Assembly (NCBI RefSeq): GCF_023516615.1
Contig: NZ_JAMGBF010000001.1
Coordinates: forward strand, 204,213-268,212
Source: Streptomyces panaciradicis
GTDB lineage: Bacteria; Actinomycetota; Actinomycetes; Streptomycetales; Streptomycetaceae
Direction: 5' to 3'
DNA length: 64,000 nucleotides
Shown here: in pieces, positions 27,422 through 36,225 of the stretch
How positions within the stretch are numbered: position 1 is the first letter of the stretch
Layout: every line of letters begins with the position of its first letter
The notes under the pieces: generated by a model
What the model saw: the letters and a program-made list of their open reading frames with translations, nothing else
The model's database searches: none
Told to the model about the DNA's origin: nothing
Translations under genes and position numbers: made by a program

Positions 27422-27724
27422 CGCACACCTTTACGGCTGTTACCGCCGGAAGCACCCCCTCGGGGACCCTCTCCGGCGGCGCTCACGACCGCCCGCACGC
27501 CGGTGGAATCTGGCCGTTCTCGCAGGTGGTCCCGTACCTGCCCGGAATGCCCCTGACCGGATGCGTCGCCCCGCACGGACGGCGCATCCGGCGTCGCGCG
27601 CCCCCTTCGGTCTGGCCGGTTGCGTACCTCTTTGTGAAAAGCCGTATTCGCTGCGTGAAGCGAAGGCGTAGGCTCGGGCATATGCGGATTGCGGTTTCCT
27701 TAGCGGGCGGGGCGGTGGAGCGCG
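27422..27724. other. 303-bp intergenic region with a possible promoter
   Basis: No gene is evident. TAGGCT at 27669-27674 with TTCGCT at 27647-27652 (16-bp spacing) is a possible promoter for the small gene at 27725. An inverted segment around 27447-27483 (CCGCCGG and CCGGCGG) could terminate the GntR transcript. Confidence 0.4.
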
Positions 27725-27925
27725 GTGAACGACGGCACGATCACTCTTCCCTGGCTCGTCATACGACAGGACGACAACGGCAATCGCTACCGAGTGGGCC
27801 GGTACGCGACCCGCGCCGAGGCCCAGAAGATCGCGGACAGCCTCGACGACCGCGGCCACAAACAGCTCTACTGGGTCGAGCGGATCGGCCAGAACGGCCA
27901 GCACGGAGCGAGCACGGTGAACTGA
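27725..27925 (+). CDS. Small SPOR-like protein
   Basis: The 66-residue protein reads TLPWLVIRQDDNGNRYRVGRYATRAEAQKIADSLDDRGHKQLYWVERIG, a pattern (beta strand, RYRVGRYATRAEAQ helix, second strand) resembling the peptidoglycan-binding SPOR fold in miniature. No membrane segment is present, so it is cytoplasmic, and true glycan binding is doubtful. The GTG at 27725 follows a purine-rich GGAGCG. Similar short proteins are widespread in Streptomyces as I recall. The Nudix gene follows after 25 bp and could be co-transcribed. Confidence 0.75.
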   Translation: MNDGTITLPWLVIRQDDNGNRYRVGRYATRAEAQKIADSLDDRGHKQLYWVERIGQNGQHGASTVN

Positions 27926-27950
27926 TCGCCGGTGCCGTAGGCTCCCGCGC

Positions 27951-28343
27951 ATGACGGATCGGATCGTGGTGGTGGGCGCGGCCCTGCTCGACGGCCCCCG
28001 CCTCCTGGCCGCCCGCCGCAGCGCACCCGCCGCCCTCGCCGGGCGCTGGGAACTCCCCGGCGGCAAGGTGGAGCCGGGCGAGACGCCCGACGCGGCCCTG
28101 GTGCGGGAACTGCGCGAGGAACTGGGCGTGGACGCACAGGCCCTGGCGCGCGTACCGGGCGAGTGGCCGCTGAAGCCGCCGTACGTCCTCCAGGTCTGGA
28201 CGGCCCGTCTCGCCCCCGGCTCCCCGGCACCCGAGCCGCTCCAGGACCACGACGCACTGCGCTGGCTCGGCCCGGACGAGATCTGGGACGTCGACTGGCT
28301 CGACCAGGACGTGGAGGCCGTCCGCGAGGTGACCGGCGGCTGA
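27951..28343 (+). CDS. Nudix (MutT-like) pyrophosphohydrolase
   Basis: The 130-residue protein carries the Nudix box from GGKVEPGE to RELREELGV (residues about 38-60), with preceding RWELPGGK as in MutT enzymes that hydrolyse oxidised dGTP. The short length and TARLAPGSPAPEPLQDHDALRWLGPDEI are typical of (d)CTP/8-oxo-dGTP pyrophosphatases. The start ATG at 27951 is clear. It is probably in an operon with the SPOR-like gene. Confidence 0.93.
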   Translation: MTDRIVVVGAALLDGPRLLAARRSAPAALAGRWELPGGKVEPGETPDAALVRELREELGVDAQALARVPGEWPLKPPYVLQVWTARLAPGSPAPEPLQDHDALRWLGPDEIWDVDWLDQDVEAVREVTGG

Positions 28344-28471
28344 GCCGCACACCACCGCTACGCCGTTCGTGCCACCGTGCGCCCCGCGGGACGGTACTCG
28401 CTCCTCGATATCGGGTATGTGCCCATTAACCCCAAGAAAACCTGACATGGGGTGAGCGTCCGGCCCGGGAA

Positions 28472-28879
28472 GTGATCGGCGTGATCGACACCGAAGGCGC
28501 CTGCGCCGAGTGGAGCTTTCCCGCCCGGCCCGGCGCGGTCAGAACCGCCCGCAGCGCCGTCCGCGGCCAACTGCACACCTGGGACCTGGACACCCTGGGC
28601 GACCTCGCGGCCCTGCTGGTCAGCGAACTCGTCACCAACTCCCTGCGGCACGCCACCGGCCCCATCGGGGTCCGCCTCGTCCGGCCCGCGGCCCTGCCCG
28701 GCGTGCTCCTGGTCGAGGTCTCCGACCCGCTCCCGGACCTGCCCCGCGAGCGCGTCGCCCGCCCCGAGGACGAGAGCGGCCGGGGACTGCAACTGGTCGC
28801 TCACTCGTCCCGCCGCTGGGGTACCCGGCCCGGAGGCGCGGGCAAGACGGTGTGGTTCGAGCTGGCGGTGCCCGGATGA
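28472..28879 (+). CDS. Stand-alone HATPase (RsbW/SpoIIAB-like) anti-sigma-type kinase
   Basis: The 135-residue protein is a histidine-kinase-like ATPase domain of the HATPase_c_2 type, as in anti-sigma factor kinases. It has the N box LVSELVTNSLRHA (residues about 48-60), the G1-like VEVSDPLP, the G2 box SGRGLQLVAHSSRRWG and the terminal GGAGKTVWFELAVPG. Such proteins phosphorylate anti-anti-sigma factors or bind sigma factors. A GTG at 28472 or 28481 starts it. The next gene (29138) ends with a second HATPase of the same subtype plus a PP2C domain, so the two may form a regulatory pair. Confidence 0.88.
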   Translation: MIGVIDTEGACAEWSFPARPGAVRTARSAVRGQLHTWDLDTLGDLAALLVSELVTNSLRHATGPIGVRLVRPAALPGVLLVEVSDPLPDLPRERVARPEDESGRGLQLVAHSSRRWGTRPGGAGKTVWFELAVPG

Positions 28880-29137
28880 GGGTCCCGACGCCGTACGCGG
28901 CCGCCCGGGGTGCCGACCGCGGGACCGGGGCCTCGCGGACCGGTGGCGGAGAGTGTGGTTCGACGCCGTGTCCGCTGGTTAGAAGACTGGAAGTGTTGTC
29001 ACGGCCGGGACCGAAAACCGCCGGGAACGTGCTGTGATCGTGAACACCGTGTTGCGCGGCGCCGTAGTGCTGGATACTGCGGGCAGCCGCCCCCGGTGAC
29101 CGGTACCGGGCGCGGTGAGCTGGAGGGGACGGTTCGC

Positions 29138-31831
29138 GTGAGCGAGATACCAGCGAAGGCCACGGAGTCCGAGGACCCGTCGGACGGCGCGAGGAGGAGT
29201 GCCGCGGGCGATCCCGCGGCGGACACGTCCCGCGCGTCGACGGACGGGCCCGAGCTGTCGTCGTCACACAGGGCGACCCGAGACACCGGTCTCGGTGACG
29301 AACCCTCCGCCGACGCCATGTGGCAGAGCAGCCCGCCCGGCTCGATCTACGACTACATCAAGGTCGCCTCCTTCTCCATCGGCCCCGACGGCCTCGTCGA
29401 CCAGTGGAGCCTGCGCGCCGAGCAGCTCTTCGGCATCCCCGCCCGGCGCGCCCTCGGCATGGACCCCATCGAGGCGTTCGTCGACCCCGACCTGCGCGAG
29501 CAGGGCCAGCGCAAGATGGCCGAGATCCTCGACGGCCGGGAGTGGACCGGCGTGGTCCCCTTCCGGGCACCCGGGACGGCCGGGGAGGGCGAGAAGGAGG
29601 GCCTGGCCGAGGTCTACGTCATGCCGACGCGGACCGAGGAGGGCGAGAAGGCCGCCGTCTGCATCGTCGTCGACGTGCGCACCCTGCGCAGCATCGAGAC
29701 CGACCTCGCCGCCTCGCAGTCGATTTTCGGTCAATCCCCTTTCGGTTTCCTGCTGATCGACCCCGATCTGCGGATCCGCCGCGCCAACCAGCAGTTCGCC
29801 CAGACCTTCGGCGGCGCCTACGGCAGCTCGCCCGAGGCCCACCGCGGCCGCGGCGTCCACGACTACCTGCGCAGCCCGGAGGCCGAACGCGTCGCCGCGA
29901 CCCTGCGCCGGGTCCTGGAGACCGGCGACTCCATCACGGACATGCACGTCACGGGCTTCCTGCCGGGCTCGGAGGAACGCCGGCACTGGTCGGTCAACCT
30001 CTACCGGGTGCACAGCGGCTCCGGACGCCCCATCGGCATCGCCTGGCTCGGCATCGACATCACCTCCCGTCGCGCCGCCGCCCGGGAGGCGGCCGCCGCA
30101 CGGCGCAATCTCGCCCTGCTGAACGAGGCCGGCGCCCGCATCGGCAACTCCCTCGACCTGGAGACCACGGCCCGCGAACTCCTCGACGTCGTCGTCCCCG
30201 GCTTCTGCGACCTCGCCACGGTCGACCTCTACCAGGGCCTGCTGGCCGGCGACGAGACCCCGCCGGGCCTCGCCGACGGCAGCGCCCAGCTGCGCCGGGT
30301 CGCCTTCGCCAGCGCGGTCTCCGACGCCCCCTTCATCGGCTCCGGACCGCCCGTCGCGGTCGGCGCCGTCCACCACTACCCCTTCAACTCGCCCTGCGCG
30401 GACGCCCTGCGCACCGCCCGCCCCCAGCTGGTGCCCGCCGAGGAGGGCGGCCTCGTCCAGTCCACGCTGGCCGTCCCGATGGTCGCCCACGACACCGTCG
30501 TGGGACTCGTGCAGTTCGCCCGGACCAAGGGCAGCGAGCCCTTCGGCGACCGGGACCGCGATCTGGCGGTGGAGCTGGCGGCGCGTGCCGCGGTCTGCAT
30601 CGACAACGCCCGCCTGTACCGCCGCGAGCACGAACGGGCCCTGATACTGCAGCGCTCCCTGCTCCCACCGGGCGACCCGGTCGCCGCCGGCCTGGACATC
30701 GCCTGCCGCTACCTGCCGGGCAACTCCTCCGCCGACCGCCCCAGCGAGGTCGGCGGCGACTGGTTCGACGTCATCGAACTGCCCGGCCACCGCACGGCCC
30801 TGGTCGTCGGCGACGTCATGGGCCGCGGACTGCGCGCCGCGGTGGCCATGGGCGAACTCCGCTCCGCGGTCCGCACGCTCGCCCTCCTCGACCTCGAACC
30901 GGCCGAGGTGCTCAGCGCGCTGGACGAGATCGCGCGGGGCCTCGGCGCTCCGGGCGGGGTCCAGCAGGCCACCCGCGCGGCCCGGCGCCCCCGCGAGGCC
31001 GACCTCTCCGAGGTGTACCTGGCGACCTGCGTCTACGCGGTCTACGACTCGGTGACGCGCCGCTGCACGTTCGCCAACGCCGGGCATCTGCCGCCGGTGC
31101 TCGTCGAGCCGGGCGAGGACGCTCTGATGCTGGACGTGCCGCCCGGGATGCCACTGGGCGTGGGCGGGGAGCCCTTCGAGGAGGTGGAGGTCGAACTCCC
31201 CGAAGGCGCCCTGCTCGCGCTCTACACGGATGGACTGGTCGAAAGCCGCGATCACCCCCTCGACGAGGGCCTCCAGGCGTTCGTCGGCGCGCTCACCGAT
31301 CCCACCCGCCCCCTGGAGGACGTCTGCGACCACGTCCTCAACACCCTCGACACCCACCACGGCGAGGACGACATCGCCCTGCTGATGGCCCGCGTCCAGG
31401 GCCTGCCGACCGACTCGGTCGGCGACTGGACGCTGCCGCGCGAGCCGCGCAGTGTCGGGCGGGCACGGGAGTACGCGCGCGGACAGCTGCTGTCGTGGGA
31501 CCTGGAGCCCCTCGTCGACACCACGGAACTGCTGGTCAGCGAGCTGGTGACGAACGCCCTGCGGTACGGCGAGGGGGAGATCCGGCTGCGGCTGCTGCTC
31601 GACAGGACCCTGGTGTGCGAGGTCTGGGACTCCGGCCTGGTGCAGCCGCGCCGCCGGCGCGCCCGGGACACGGACGAGGGCGGCCGCGGGCTGCAGCTGG
31701 TGGGACTGCTGAGCGCGGCCTGGGGCTCGCGGCGGACCCCGCGGGGCAAGACGGTGTGGTTCGAACTGCCGTTGCCCGACGGGGAGACGGGGCTGGCGGA
31801 CCCGGCGGAGGCGTTGCTGAGCCTGTTCTGA
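29138..31831 (+). CDS. PAS-PAS-GAF-SpoIIE phosphatase-HATPase regulator
   Basis: This is an 897-residue cytoplasmic multidomain signalling protein. Residues 1-65 are disordered. PAS domains lie at about 70-190 (ASFSIGPDGLVDQWSLRAEQLFG) and 195-310 (GFLLIDPDLRIRRANQQFAQTFGG). A GAF domain is at about 325-490. The SpoIIE/RsbU PP2C phosphatase is at about 500-740, with metal-binding GGDWFDVI (539-546), GDVMGRGLRA (558-567) and LYTDGLVESRD. A HATPase_c_2 kinase is at about 765-890 (LLVSELVTNALRYGEG, GGRGLQLVGLLSAAWG). It would sense a signal, then dephosphorylate and possibly phosphorylate anti-anti-sigma partners. GGAGGGG lies nine bases before the GTG at 29138; the upstream frame extension is excluded. 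Confidence 0.9.
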   Translation: MSEIPAKATESEDPSDGARRSAAGDPAADTSRASTDGPELSSSHRATRDTGLGDEPSADAMWQSSPPGSIYDYIKVASFSIGPDGLVDQWSLRAEQLFGIPARRALGMDPIEAFVDPDLREQGQRKMAEILDGREWTGVVPFRAPGTAGEGEKEGLAEVYVMPTRTEEGEKAAVCIVVDVRTLRSIETDLAASQSIFGQSPFGFLLIDPDLRIRRANQQFAQTFGGAYGSSPEAHRGRGVHDYLRSPEAERVAATLRRVLETGDSITDMHVTGFLPGSEERRHWSVNLYRVHSGSGRPIGIAWLGIDITSRRAAAREAAAARRNLALLNEAGARIGNSLDLETTARELLDVVVPGFCDLATVDLYQGLLAGDETPPGLADGSAQLRRVAFASAVSDAPFIGSGPPVAVGAVHHYPFNSPCADALRTARPQLVPAEEGGLVQSTLAVPMVAHDTVVGLVQFARTKGSEPFGDRDRDLAVELAARAAVCIDNARLYRREHERALILQRSLLPPGDPVAAGLDIACRYLPGNSSADRPSEVGGDWFDVIELPGHRTALVVGDVMGRGLRAAVAMGELRSAVRTLALLDLEPAEVLSALDEIARGLGAPGGVQQATRAARRPREADLSEVYLATCVYAVYDSVTRRCTFANAGHLPPVLVEPGEDALMLDVPPGMPLGVGGEPFEEVEVELPEGALLALYTDGLVESRDHPLDEGLQAFVGALTDPTRPLEDVCDHVLNTLDTHHGEDDIALLMARVQGLPTDSVGDWTLPREPRSVGRAREYARGQLLSWDLEPLVDTTELLVSELVTNALRYGEGEIRLRLLLDRTLVCEVWDSGLVQPRRRRARDTDEGGRGLQLVGLLSAAWGSRRTPRGKTVWFELPLPDGETGLADPAEALLSLF

Positions 31832-31876
31832 GGCGCGGTTCCGGCGCGGTTCCGGTGCCCTGGCGCGTGCGGGTTC

Positions 31877-31909
31877 GTCGTGGCCGGTCGCGCCGTTCCC
31901 CGCGCCCCT
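31877..31909. repeat. Copy 1 of a dispersed repeat (GGTCGCGC..GTTCCCCGCGCCCCT)
   Basis: The sequence GTGGCCGGTCGCGC-CGTTCCCCGCGCCCCT matches, with one or two changes, copies at 51243-51276 and 51315-51347. It is followed by a complement (ACGGGGCGCC), so it can form a hairpin, and it overlaps the 3' end of the next minus-strand gene. This motif is common between Streptomyces genes as I recall. Confidence 0.7.
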
Positions 31910-33293
31910 AACGGGGCGCCTGAGGCGACCGGCTGATGTCCTGTTCCGCCAATTCCAGGGCCCGGACGGCCAGGGGGTCGGCCGCCGGGTCCTCGGAGAG
32001 GAGCAGGCGGCGGGCCTCCGCCAGACGGGTGCGGGCCTCGGCGCCCACCTGTCCCCGGTGCGTGGCGACGAAGTCGTCCGCGGTGGTGACGGAGTGCCGC
32101 GCGACCAGCCGCGCGGCGGCCGACAGCACACCGTCCCGGGGCGGACCGGCCGCCCGCACGATGCGCCGCAGGGCGTCCAGCGGGTCGTACGGCCCGGCGA
32201 TCAGGTCCTCCCGCACACCGGTCAGGACCCGGTCGGCCGCGGGGTCCCGCCTCCCGGCGAGGGCCGCCTCGGCGCCCGTCAGCGCCGCCGGGACCAGGGA
32301 CGCGGCCGCCGTCAGGGCCGCGGCGAGGCGGTCGACGCCGGCGACGAGCGAGGCGGCCAGGGCGATGTCCTCCTCGGCGGCACGCAGATGCCGCGCGGCC
32401 TGCTCCGCCTCTCCCAGGTCGGAGCTCTGCCGGGCCTGGTTGAGGACGGTCGTGGCGGACACCAGCCGGTCCTTGGCCCGTTCCACATGGCCGGCGACGG
32501 AGGCGGTCGCGGTGCGCCCGTAGCGGCCGGTGAGGTCGGCGACGGTCGCCCCGGCCGCCGCGATACTGCCGGTGAGGTCCCGGAAGCGGGCCTCCGCGAC
32601 CTCCAGCGCCGGCCCCAGCCCGTCGCCCTCCAGAGCGCGCAGCCGGTCCAGCGCCTCCCGCCGCGCGTCCAGCCGCCGCACCGCCTCCGCGCACCGCCCG
32701 ACGATCCCGGCGAGCAGGTGCCGCCGGGCCGTGTCGTCGCCCGGCACCCCGTCGTCGTACCGCTGCCGCATCCGGAACGCGGCGGCGAGCTCCGCCTCGG
32801 CGCCCTCCAGGGCCTGCGCGAAGGGGGCGACGGCCTCGGCGCCCGCCCGTTCTTCGGCGAAGTCGAGTTCCTCCCCGTCCGCCCGGACCCGGTCGTCCGT
32901 CTCGGCCAGCAACGCGCGGGTGCGTCCGTCGAGTTCGGCGAGGTCGGGCAGGGCGGCGGGCACGAGCCGGCCCCCGGCGGGTTCCGCGCGGGTCCGGCCG
33001 TGGCGGGCGCGCCGCACGACGACGTATCCGGCGAGTATCCCCGCCGCCCCGACGACGGCCAGCGGCAGCAACAGATAGGTGGCCGACGTCTCGTCCCGCG
33101 CGGCGTCGCTCGCGCTCGCGGCCGGCGGATGCGCACGGGTGTCCGGAACCGGGGCGCCGGTATTGATCGTCATTCCCGGCAACACCAGCCACACCACCCC
33201 GGCCAGTCCGCCCACCAGGGTGTGCACGATCCGCACGGATATGTGGGACGGCGAGGCCCGCCGCGGCCGCCCCCGGATCAAGGATGACGTCAT
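31908..33293 (-). CDS. Membrane protein with a long alpha-helical domain (TPM-like C-terminal type)
   Basis: The 461-residue protein begins with a short basic cytoplasmic part, a hydrophobic segment (about 20-42, HTLVGGLAGVVWLVLPGM), a low-complexity linker, a second hydrophobic segment (about 70-92, ATYLLLPLAVVGAAGILAGYVVV) and about 350 residues of Ala/Glu/Arg-rich helices (LRALEGDGLGPALEVAEARFRDL and similar). This resembles the helical C-terminal part of Streptomyces TPM-domain proteins, but the TPM domain itself is not present. The ATG at 33293 is used; the frame continues upstream over the divergent gene. The function is unknown. A dispersed repeat covers its last codons. Confidence 0.72.
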   Translation of the reverse strand: MTSSLIRGRPRRASPSHISVRIVHTLVGGLAGVVWLVLPGMTINTGAPVPDTRAHPPAASASDAARDETSATYLLLPLAVVGAAGILAGYVVVRRARHGRTRAEPAGGRLVPAALPDLAELDGRTRALLAETDDRVRADGEELDFAEERAGAEAVAPFAQALEGAEAELAAAFRMRQRYDDGVPGDDTARRHLLAGIVGRCAEAVRRLDARREALDRLRALEGDGLGPALEVAEARFRDLTGSIAAAGATVADLTGRYGRTATASVAGHVERAKDRLVSATTVLNQARQSSDLGEAEQAARHLRAAEEDIALAASLVAGVDRLAAALTAAASLVPAALTGAEAALAGRRDPAADRVLTGVREDLIAGPYDPLDALRRIVRAAGPPRDGVLSAAARLVARHSVTTADDFVATHRGQVGAEARTRLAEARRLLLSEDPAADPLAVRALELAEQDISRSPQAPR

Positions 33294-33387
33294 CTTTCGG
33301 AGCGTATGGGCAGGAATGCGGGCCCGCGACCGGTGTGCGTCCGGGGTGGGGGAGGGTGCGGCGCACGGGGAGGGCGAGGGGAGACGG

Positions 33388-34482
33388 ATGGACACCGCGG
33401 AACGCACGGAGAACACCGGCGAGGAGGCCACCGGACGACGCCGCTGGAACCGCGGGCTCCGGCTGCCGCGGTGGTCCCGCCGGGCCCGTCGGGTCCGGCG
33501 GATCACGCTCGGTGTCCTCCTCGCCGTGCTCCTCCCGCTGCTGGCCGCCGAGGTCACCCTCCGCGTGAACTACACGGGCGACCCCGCCGAGGGCACCCGC
33601 ACCCGCGACCGCGACGCGCTCTGGCTCGGCCACGCCTGGGTCGACGGGCGCAGGACCGACGCGGACGTCACCGCCCTCGTCCACCGGCTGCGGGACACCG
33701 GCGTCCGCGACCTGTACGTCCACGCCGGCCCCCTGGAACACGACGGGACGCTGCCGAAGTCGGCCTACCCGAAGGCCCGTTGGCTGATCGACAACCTGCG
33801 GCACAAGGCGCCGCACGTGCGCGTGCAGGCCTGGCTGGGCGACGAGGTGGCCCCCGAGAAGCCGTACGCGATGCATCTGGAGCGCCCGGCGACCCGCGCG
33901 GCCGTCGTCGCCTCCACCCGGCAGATCCTGGCCGCCGGATTCGCCGGCGCGCACTTCGACCTGGAGCCCCTGCACTCCGGCGACCGCGACTACCTCGCCC
34001 TGCTGGACTCCCTGCACCGCGTCACCCGCGCCCACGGCGCCGTGCTCTCCGTCGCCGCCCACCAGATCGACCCGCTGCCCGGCTTCCACTCCTTCTGGGG
34101 GACGGTCACCGGCCACCCCAAGTGGTGGTCGCAGGCGTACTTCGGGCAGGTCGCGCGCCGCGTCGACCAGATCGCCGTGATGTCGTACGACACCATGCAG
34201 CCGATGCCGAGCCTGTACGGCGGCTATGTCGCCCAGCAGACCTCGCTGGCCCTGGAGGCCACCCCGGACTCCACCGACCTCCTGATGGGCCTGCCCTTCT
34301 ACCACGAGAACCGCTTCGGCCACTGGGCGCGTGCCGAGACCGTCCCCGCCGCCGTCCGCGGCGTCCGCCTCGGCCTGTCCCGCACGGACGCCGACCGCCC
34401 CGCCTTCGGAGTCGCCCTCTACGTCGACTTCGCGGCGACGGAGGCGGACTGGACGGCGTACCGGAGAGACTGGGTCCGGTGA
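33388..34482 (+). CDS. Membrane-anchored TIM-barrel (GH18-like) protein
   Basis: The 364-residue protein has a basic N-terminus, one membrane anchor (about residues 37-55, ITLGVLLAVLLPLLAAEV) and an outer domain with TIM-barrel glycoside-hydrolase features: LWLGHAWVDGR, VRDLYVHAGPLEHDG, VRVQAWLGDE, AGFAGAHFDLEPLHSGD near residue 188 (with an acidic DxE in place of the GH18 DxxDxDxE) and QIAVMSYDTMQPM near 266, the GH18-type SYD. It could be a glycan hydrolase or a degenerate relative. It overlaps the phosphotransferase gene by four bases (GTGA), so they are coupled. Confidence 0.72.
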   Translation: MDTAERTENTGEEATGRRRWNRGLRLPRWSRRARRVRRITLGVLLAVLLPLLAAEVTLRVNYTGDPAEGTRTRDRDALWLGHAWVDGRRTDADVTALVHRLRDTGVRDLYVHAGPLEHDGTLPKSAYPKARWLIDNLRHKAPHVRVQAWLGDEVAPEKPYAMHLERPATRAAVVASTRQILAAGFAGAHFDLEPLHSGDRDYLALLDSLHRVTRAHGAVLSVAAHQIDPLPGFHSFWGTVTGHPKWWSQAYFGQVARRVDQIAVMSYDTMQPMPSLYGGYVAQQTSLALEATPDSTDLLMGLPFYHENRFGHWARAETVPAAVRGVRLGLSRTDADRPAFGVALYVDFAATEADWTAYRRDWVR

Positions 34483-35474
34483 GCCGTACCCGACAGCACC
34501 TGACCCCCGCCGACCTCACCCCTCTCACCCGCGCCGCCCTCGGCCCGTCCCGGACCCCCGTCGCCGTGACCCGGCTGCGCGGCGGCAGCAAGAAGGGCGC
34601 CTACCGGCTCCACCTCGACGACGGCTCCACCGCCGTCGCCTACGTGTGGTCCCCCGACGAGGACTACTGGGACGCCGGCCCGCCCGACCCGCGCGACCCC
34701 TTCTCCCACGGCACCGGCCTCGGCCTGTTCACCGCGGCGCACGACCGGCTGGCCGGTGCCGGCGTGCGCACGCCCCGGCTCCGGTACGCCGACGCCACCC
34801 GCGCCCACCTGCCCGCGGACGCGGCCGTCGTGGAGGACGTCACCGGCGGCAGCCTGGAGGAGGCCCTGCGGCACGATACGCGGACGGCGGCCACGGCCCT
34901 GCGGCGCCTGGCGGACACGCTCGCCGTCCTGGACGCCCAGCGGGGCCCGGCCTTCGGCAAGGTCGCGCTCGTCGACAACGGCGGCGTCTCGTACGGCGAT
35001 TCGTGCGAGCGGCGGGTCCTGGACGGCGCCCTGCGCAGCGTCGAGGAGGCCGCCCTGCGCGAACCGCGGGTGGCCGCCGTACGGGCCGAGTTCGCGGATT
35101 TCCTGCGGACCCTCGCCGCCGAGGTCGGCCCCCGCACCCGTCACAGCCTCGTCCACGGCGAACTGGGGCCCGACCACGTCCTGTTGACCGCCGACGGCCA
35201 TCCGGCGCTCATCGACATCGAGGGCCTGCTCTACTTCGACGCGGAGTGGGAGCACGTCTTCCTCGAACTGCGCTTCGGCCCCCACTACGACCTGCTGCGC
35301 ACCCCGGACCTGGACCCCGCCCGTCTGCGCCTGTACCGCCTGGCCATGCATCTCGGCCTGGTCTCGGGGCCGTTGACCCTGATCGAGGGTGACTTCCCCG
35401 AGCCCGAAGTGATGCGGGGGATCGCCGAGTTCAATCTCGGGCGGGCCCTCAGTCTGCTGCGGACCGCCTCCTGA
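34479..35474 (+). CDS. Phosphotransferase (aminoglycoside/choline-kinase-like) family protein
   Basis: The 331-residue protein has a kinase-like fold of the APH/ChoK group. An N-lobe reads RLRGGSKKGAYRLHLDDGSTAVAYVWS, and the catalytic loop is HSLVHGELGPDHVLL near residue 226, followed by PALIDIEGLLYFDAEWE for Mg-ATP. Compared with the usual HGDLxxxN, Asp is replaced by Glu and Asn by His, so activity is uncertain or the substrate unusual. It starts at GTG 34479, coupled to the preceding gene, and its 3' end overlaps sdhB by 26 bp tail to tail. Confidence 0.75.
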   Translation: MSRTRQHLTPADLTPLTRAALGPSRTPVAVTRLRGGSKKGAYRLHLDDGSTAVAYVWSPDEDYWDAGPPDPRDPFSHGTGLGLFTAAHDRLAGAGVRTPRLRYADATRAHLPADAAVVEDVTGGSLEEALRHDTRTAATALRRLADTLAVLDAQRGPAFGKVALVDNGGVSYGDSCERRVLDGALRSVEEAALREPRVAAVRAEFADFLRTLAAEVGPRTRHSLVHGELGPDHVLLTADGHPALIDIEGLLYFDAEWEHVFLELRFGPHYDLLRTPDLDPARLRLYRLAMHLGLVSGPLTLIEGDFPEPEVMRGIAEFNLGRALSLLRTAS

Positions 35475-36225
35475 TCTTCGAGCCCAGCCACACCAGCGGG
35501 TCGTACTTGCGGTCCACGGCCCGCTCCTTCAGGGGGATCAGCGCGTTGTCCGTGATCCTGATGCCCTCCGGGCACACCTCCGTGCAGCACTTGGTGATGT
35601 TGCAGTAGCCGAGGCCGTGGTCGTCCTGGGCGGTCTTCTTGCGGTCGAGGCCGGTCTCGGCGGCCGCGTCCAGCGGGTGCATGTCCAGCTCGGCGGCGCG
35701 CATGAGGAAGCGCGGGCCGGCGTAGGCCGGCTTGTTCTCCTCGTGGTCGCGCACGACATGGCAGACGTCCTGGCACAGGAAGCACTCGATGCACTTGCGG
35801 AACTCCTGCGAGCGGTCCACGTCCTCCTGCATCATCCGGTACTCGCCGGGACCGAGATCGGCGGGCGGCACGAAGGCCGGGACCTCCCGGGCCTTCTGGT
35901 AGTTGAAGCCGACGTCGGTCACCAGGTCCCGGACCACCGGGAAGGCGCGCAGCGGGGTGACGGTGACCGTCTCCTGAGGCGTGAACACCGACATCCGGGT
36001 CATGCACATCAGCCGCGGCCGCCCGTTGATCTCCGCCGAGCAGGAACCGCACTTGCCCGCCTTGCAGTTCCAGCGGACCGCCAGGTCGGGCGCCTGCGTG
36101 GCCTGGAGGCGGTGGATGATGTCGAGGACCACCTCACCGTCGTTGACCTCGACCTCGAAGTCCTTCAGGCCGCCGCCCTTGACATCGCCCCGCCACACCT
36201 TGAAGCGGGCCTTGTAGCTGCTCAC
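35449..36225 (-). CDS. sdhB: Succinate dehydrogenase/fumarate reductase iron-sulfur subunit
   Basis: The 258-residue subunit carries three iron-sulfur clusters. The [2Fe-2S] ligands are in RWNCKAGKCGSCSAEING and the following LMCMTRM, the [4Fe-4S] in RKCIECFLCQDVC, and the [3Fe-4S]/[4Fe-4S] Cys in NITKCCTEVCPEGI. It passes electrons from SdhA to the membrane anchor. The gene is the last of sdhCAB. The GTG at 36225 overlaps the sdhA stop by four bases. The 3' end overlaps the convergent phosphotransferase gene by 26 bp. From memory, the closest known organisation is the mycobacterial Sdh1 operon. Confidence 0.93.
   Translation of the reverse strand: MSSYKARFKVWRGDVKGGGLKDFEVEVNDGEVVLDIIHRLQATQAPDLAVRWNCKAGKCGSCSAEINGRPRLMCMTRMSVFTPQETVTVTPLRAFPVVRDLVTDVGFNYQKAREVPAFVPPADLGPGEYRMMQEDVDRSQEFRKCIECFLCQDVCHVVRDHEENKPAYAGPRFLMRAAELDMHPLDAAAETGLDRKKTAQDDHGLGYCNITKCCTEVCPEGIRITDNALIPLKERAVDRKYDPLVWLGSKIRRRSAAD

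Noticed and set aside
29264..32131. 955-codon minus-strand frame opposite the PAS-GAF-PP2C gene, and other very long antisense frames (such as 58634-61888 and 31252-34323)
   Set aside because: They are shadows produced by G/C-rich third positions of the real genes; translations have no domains.
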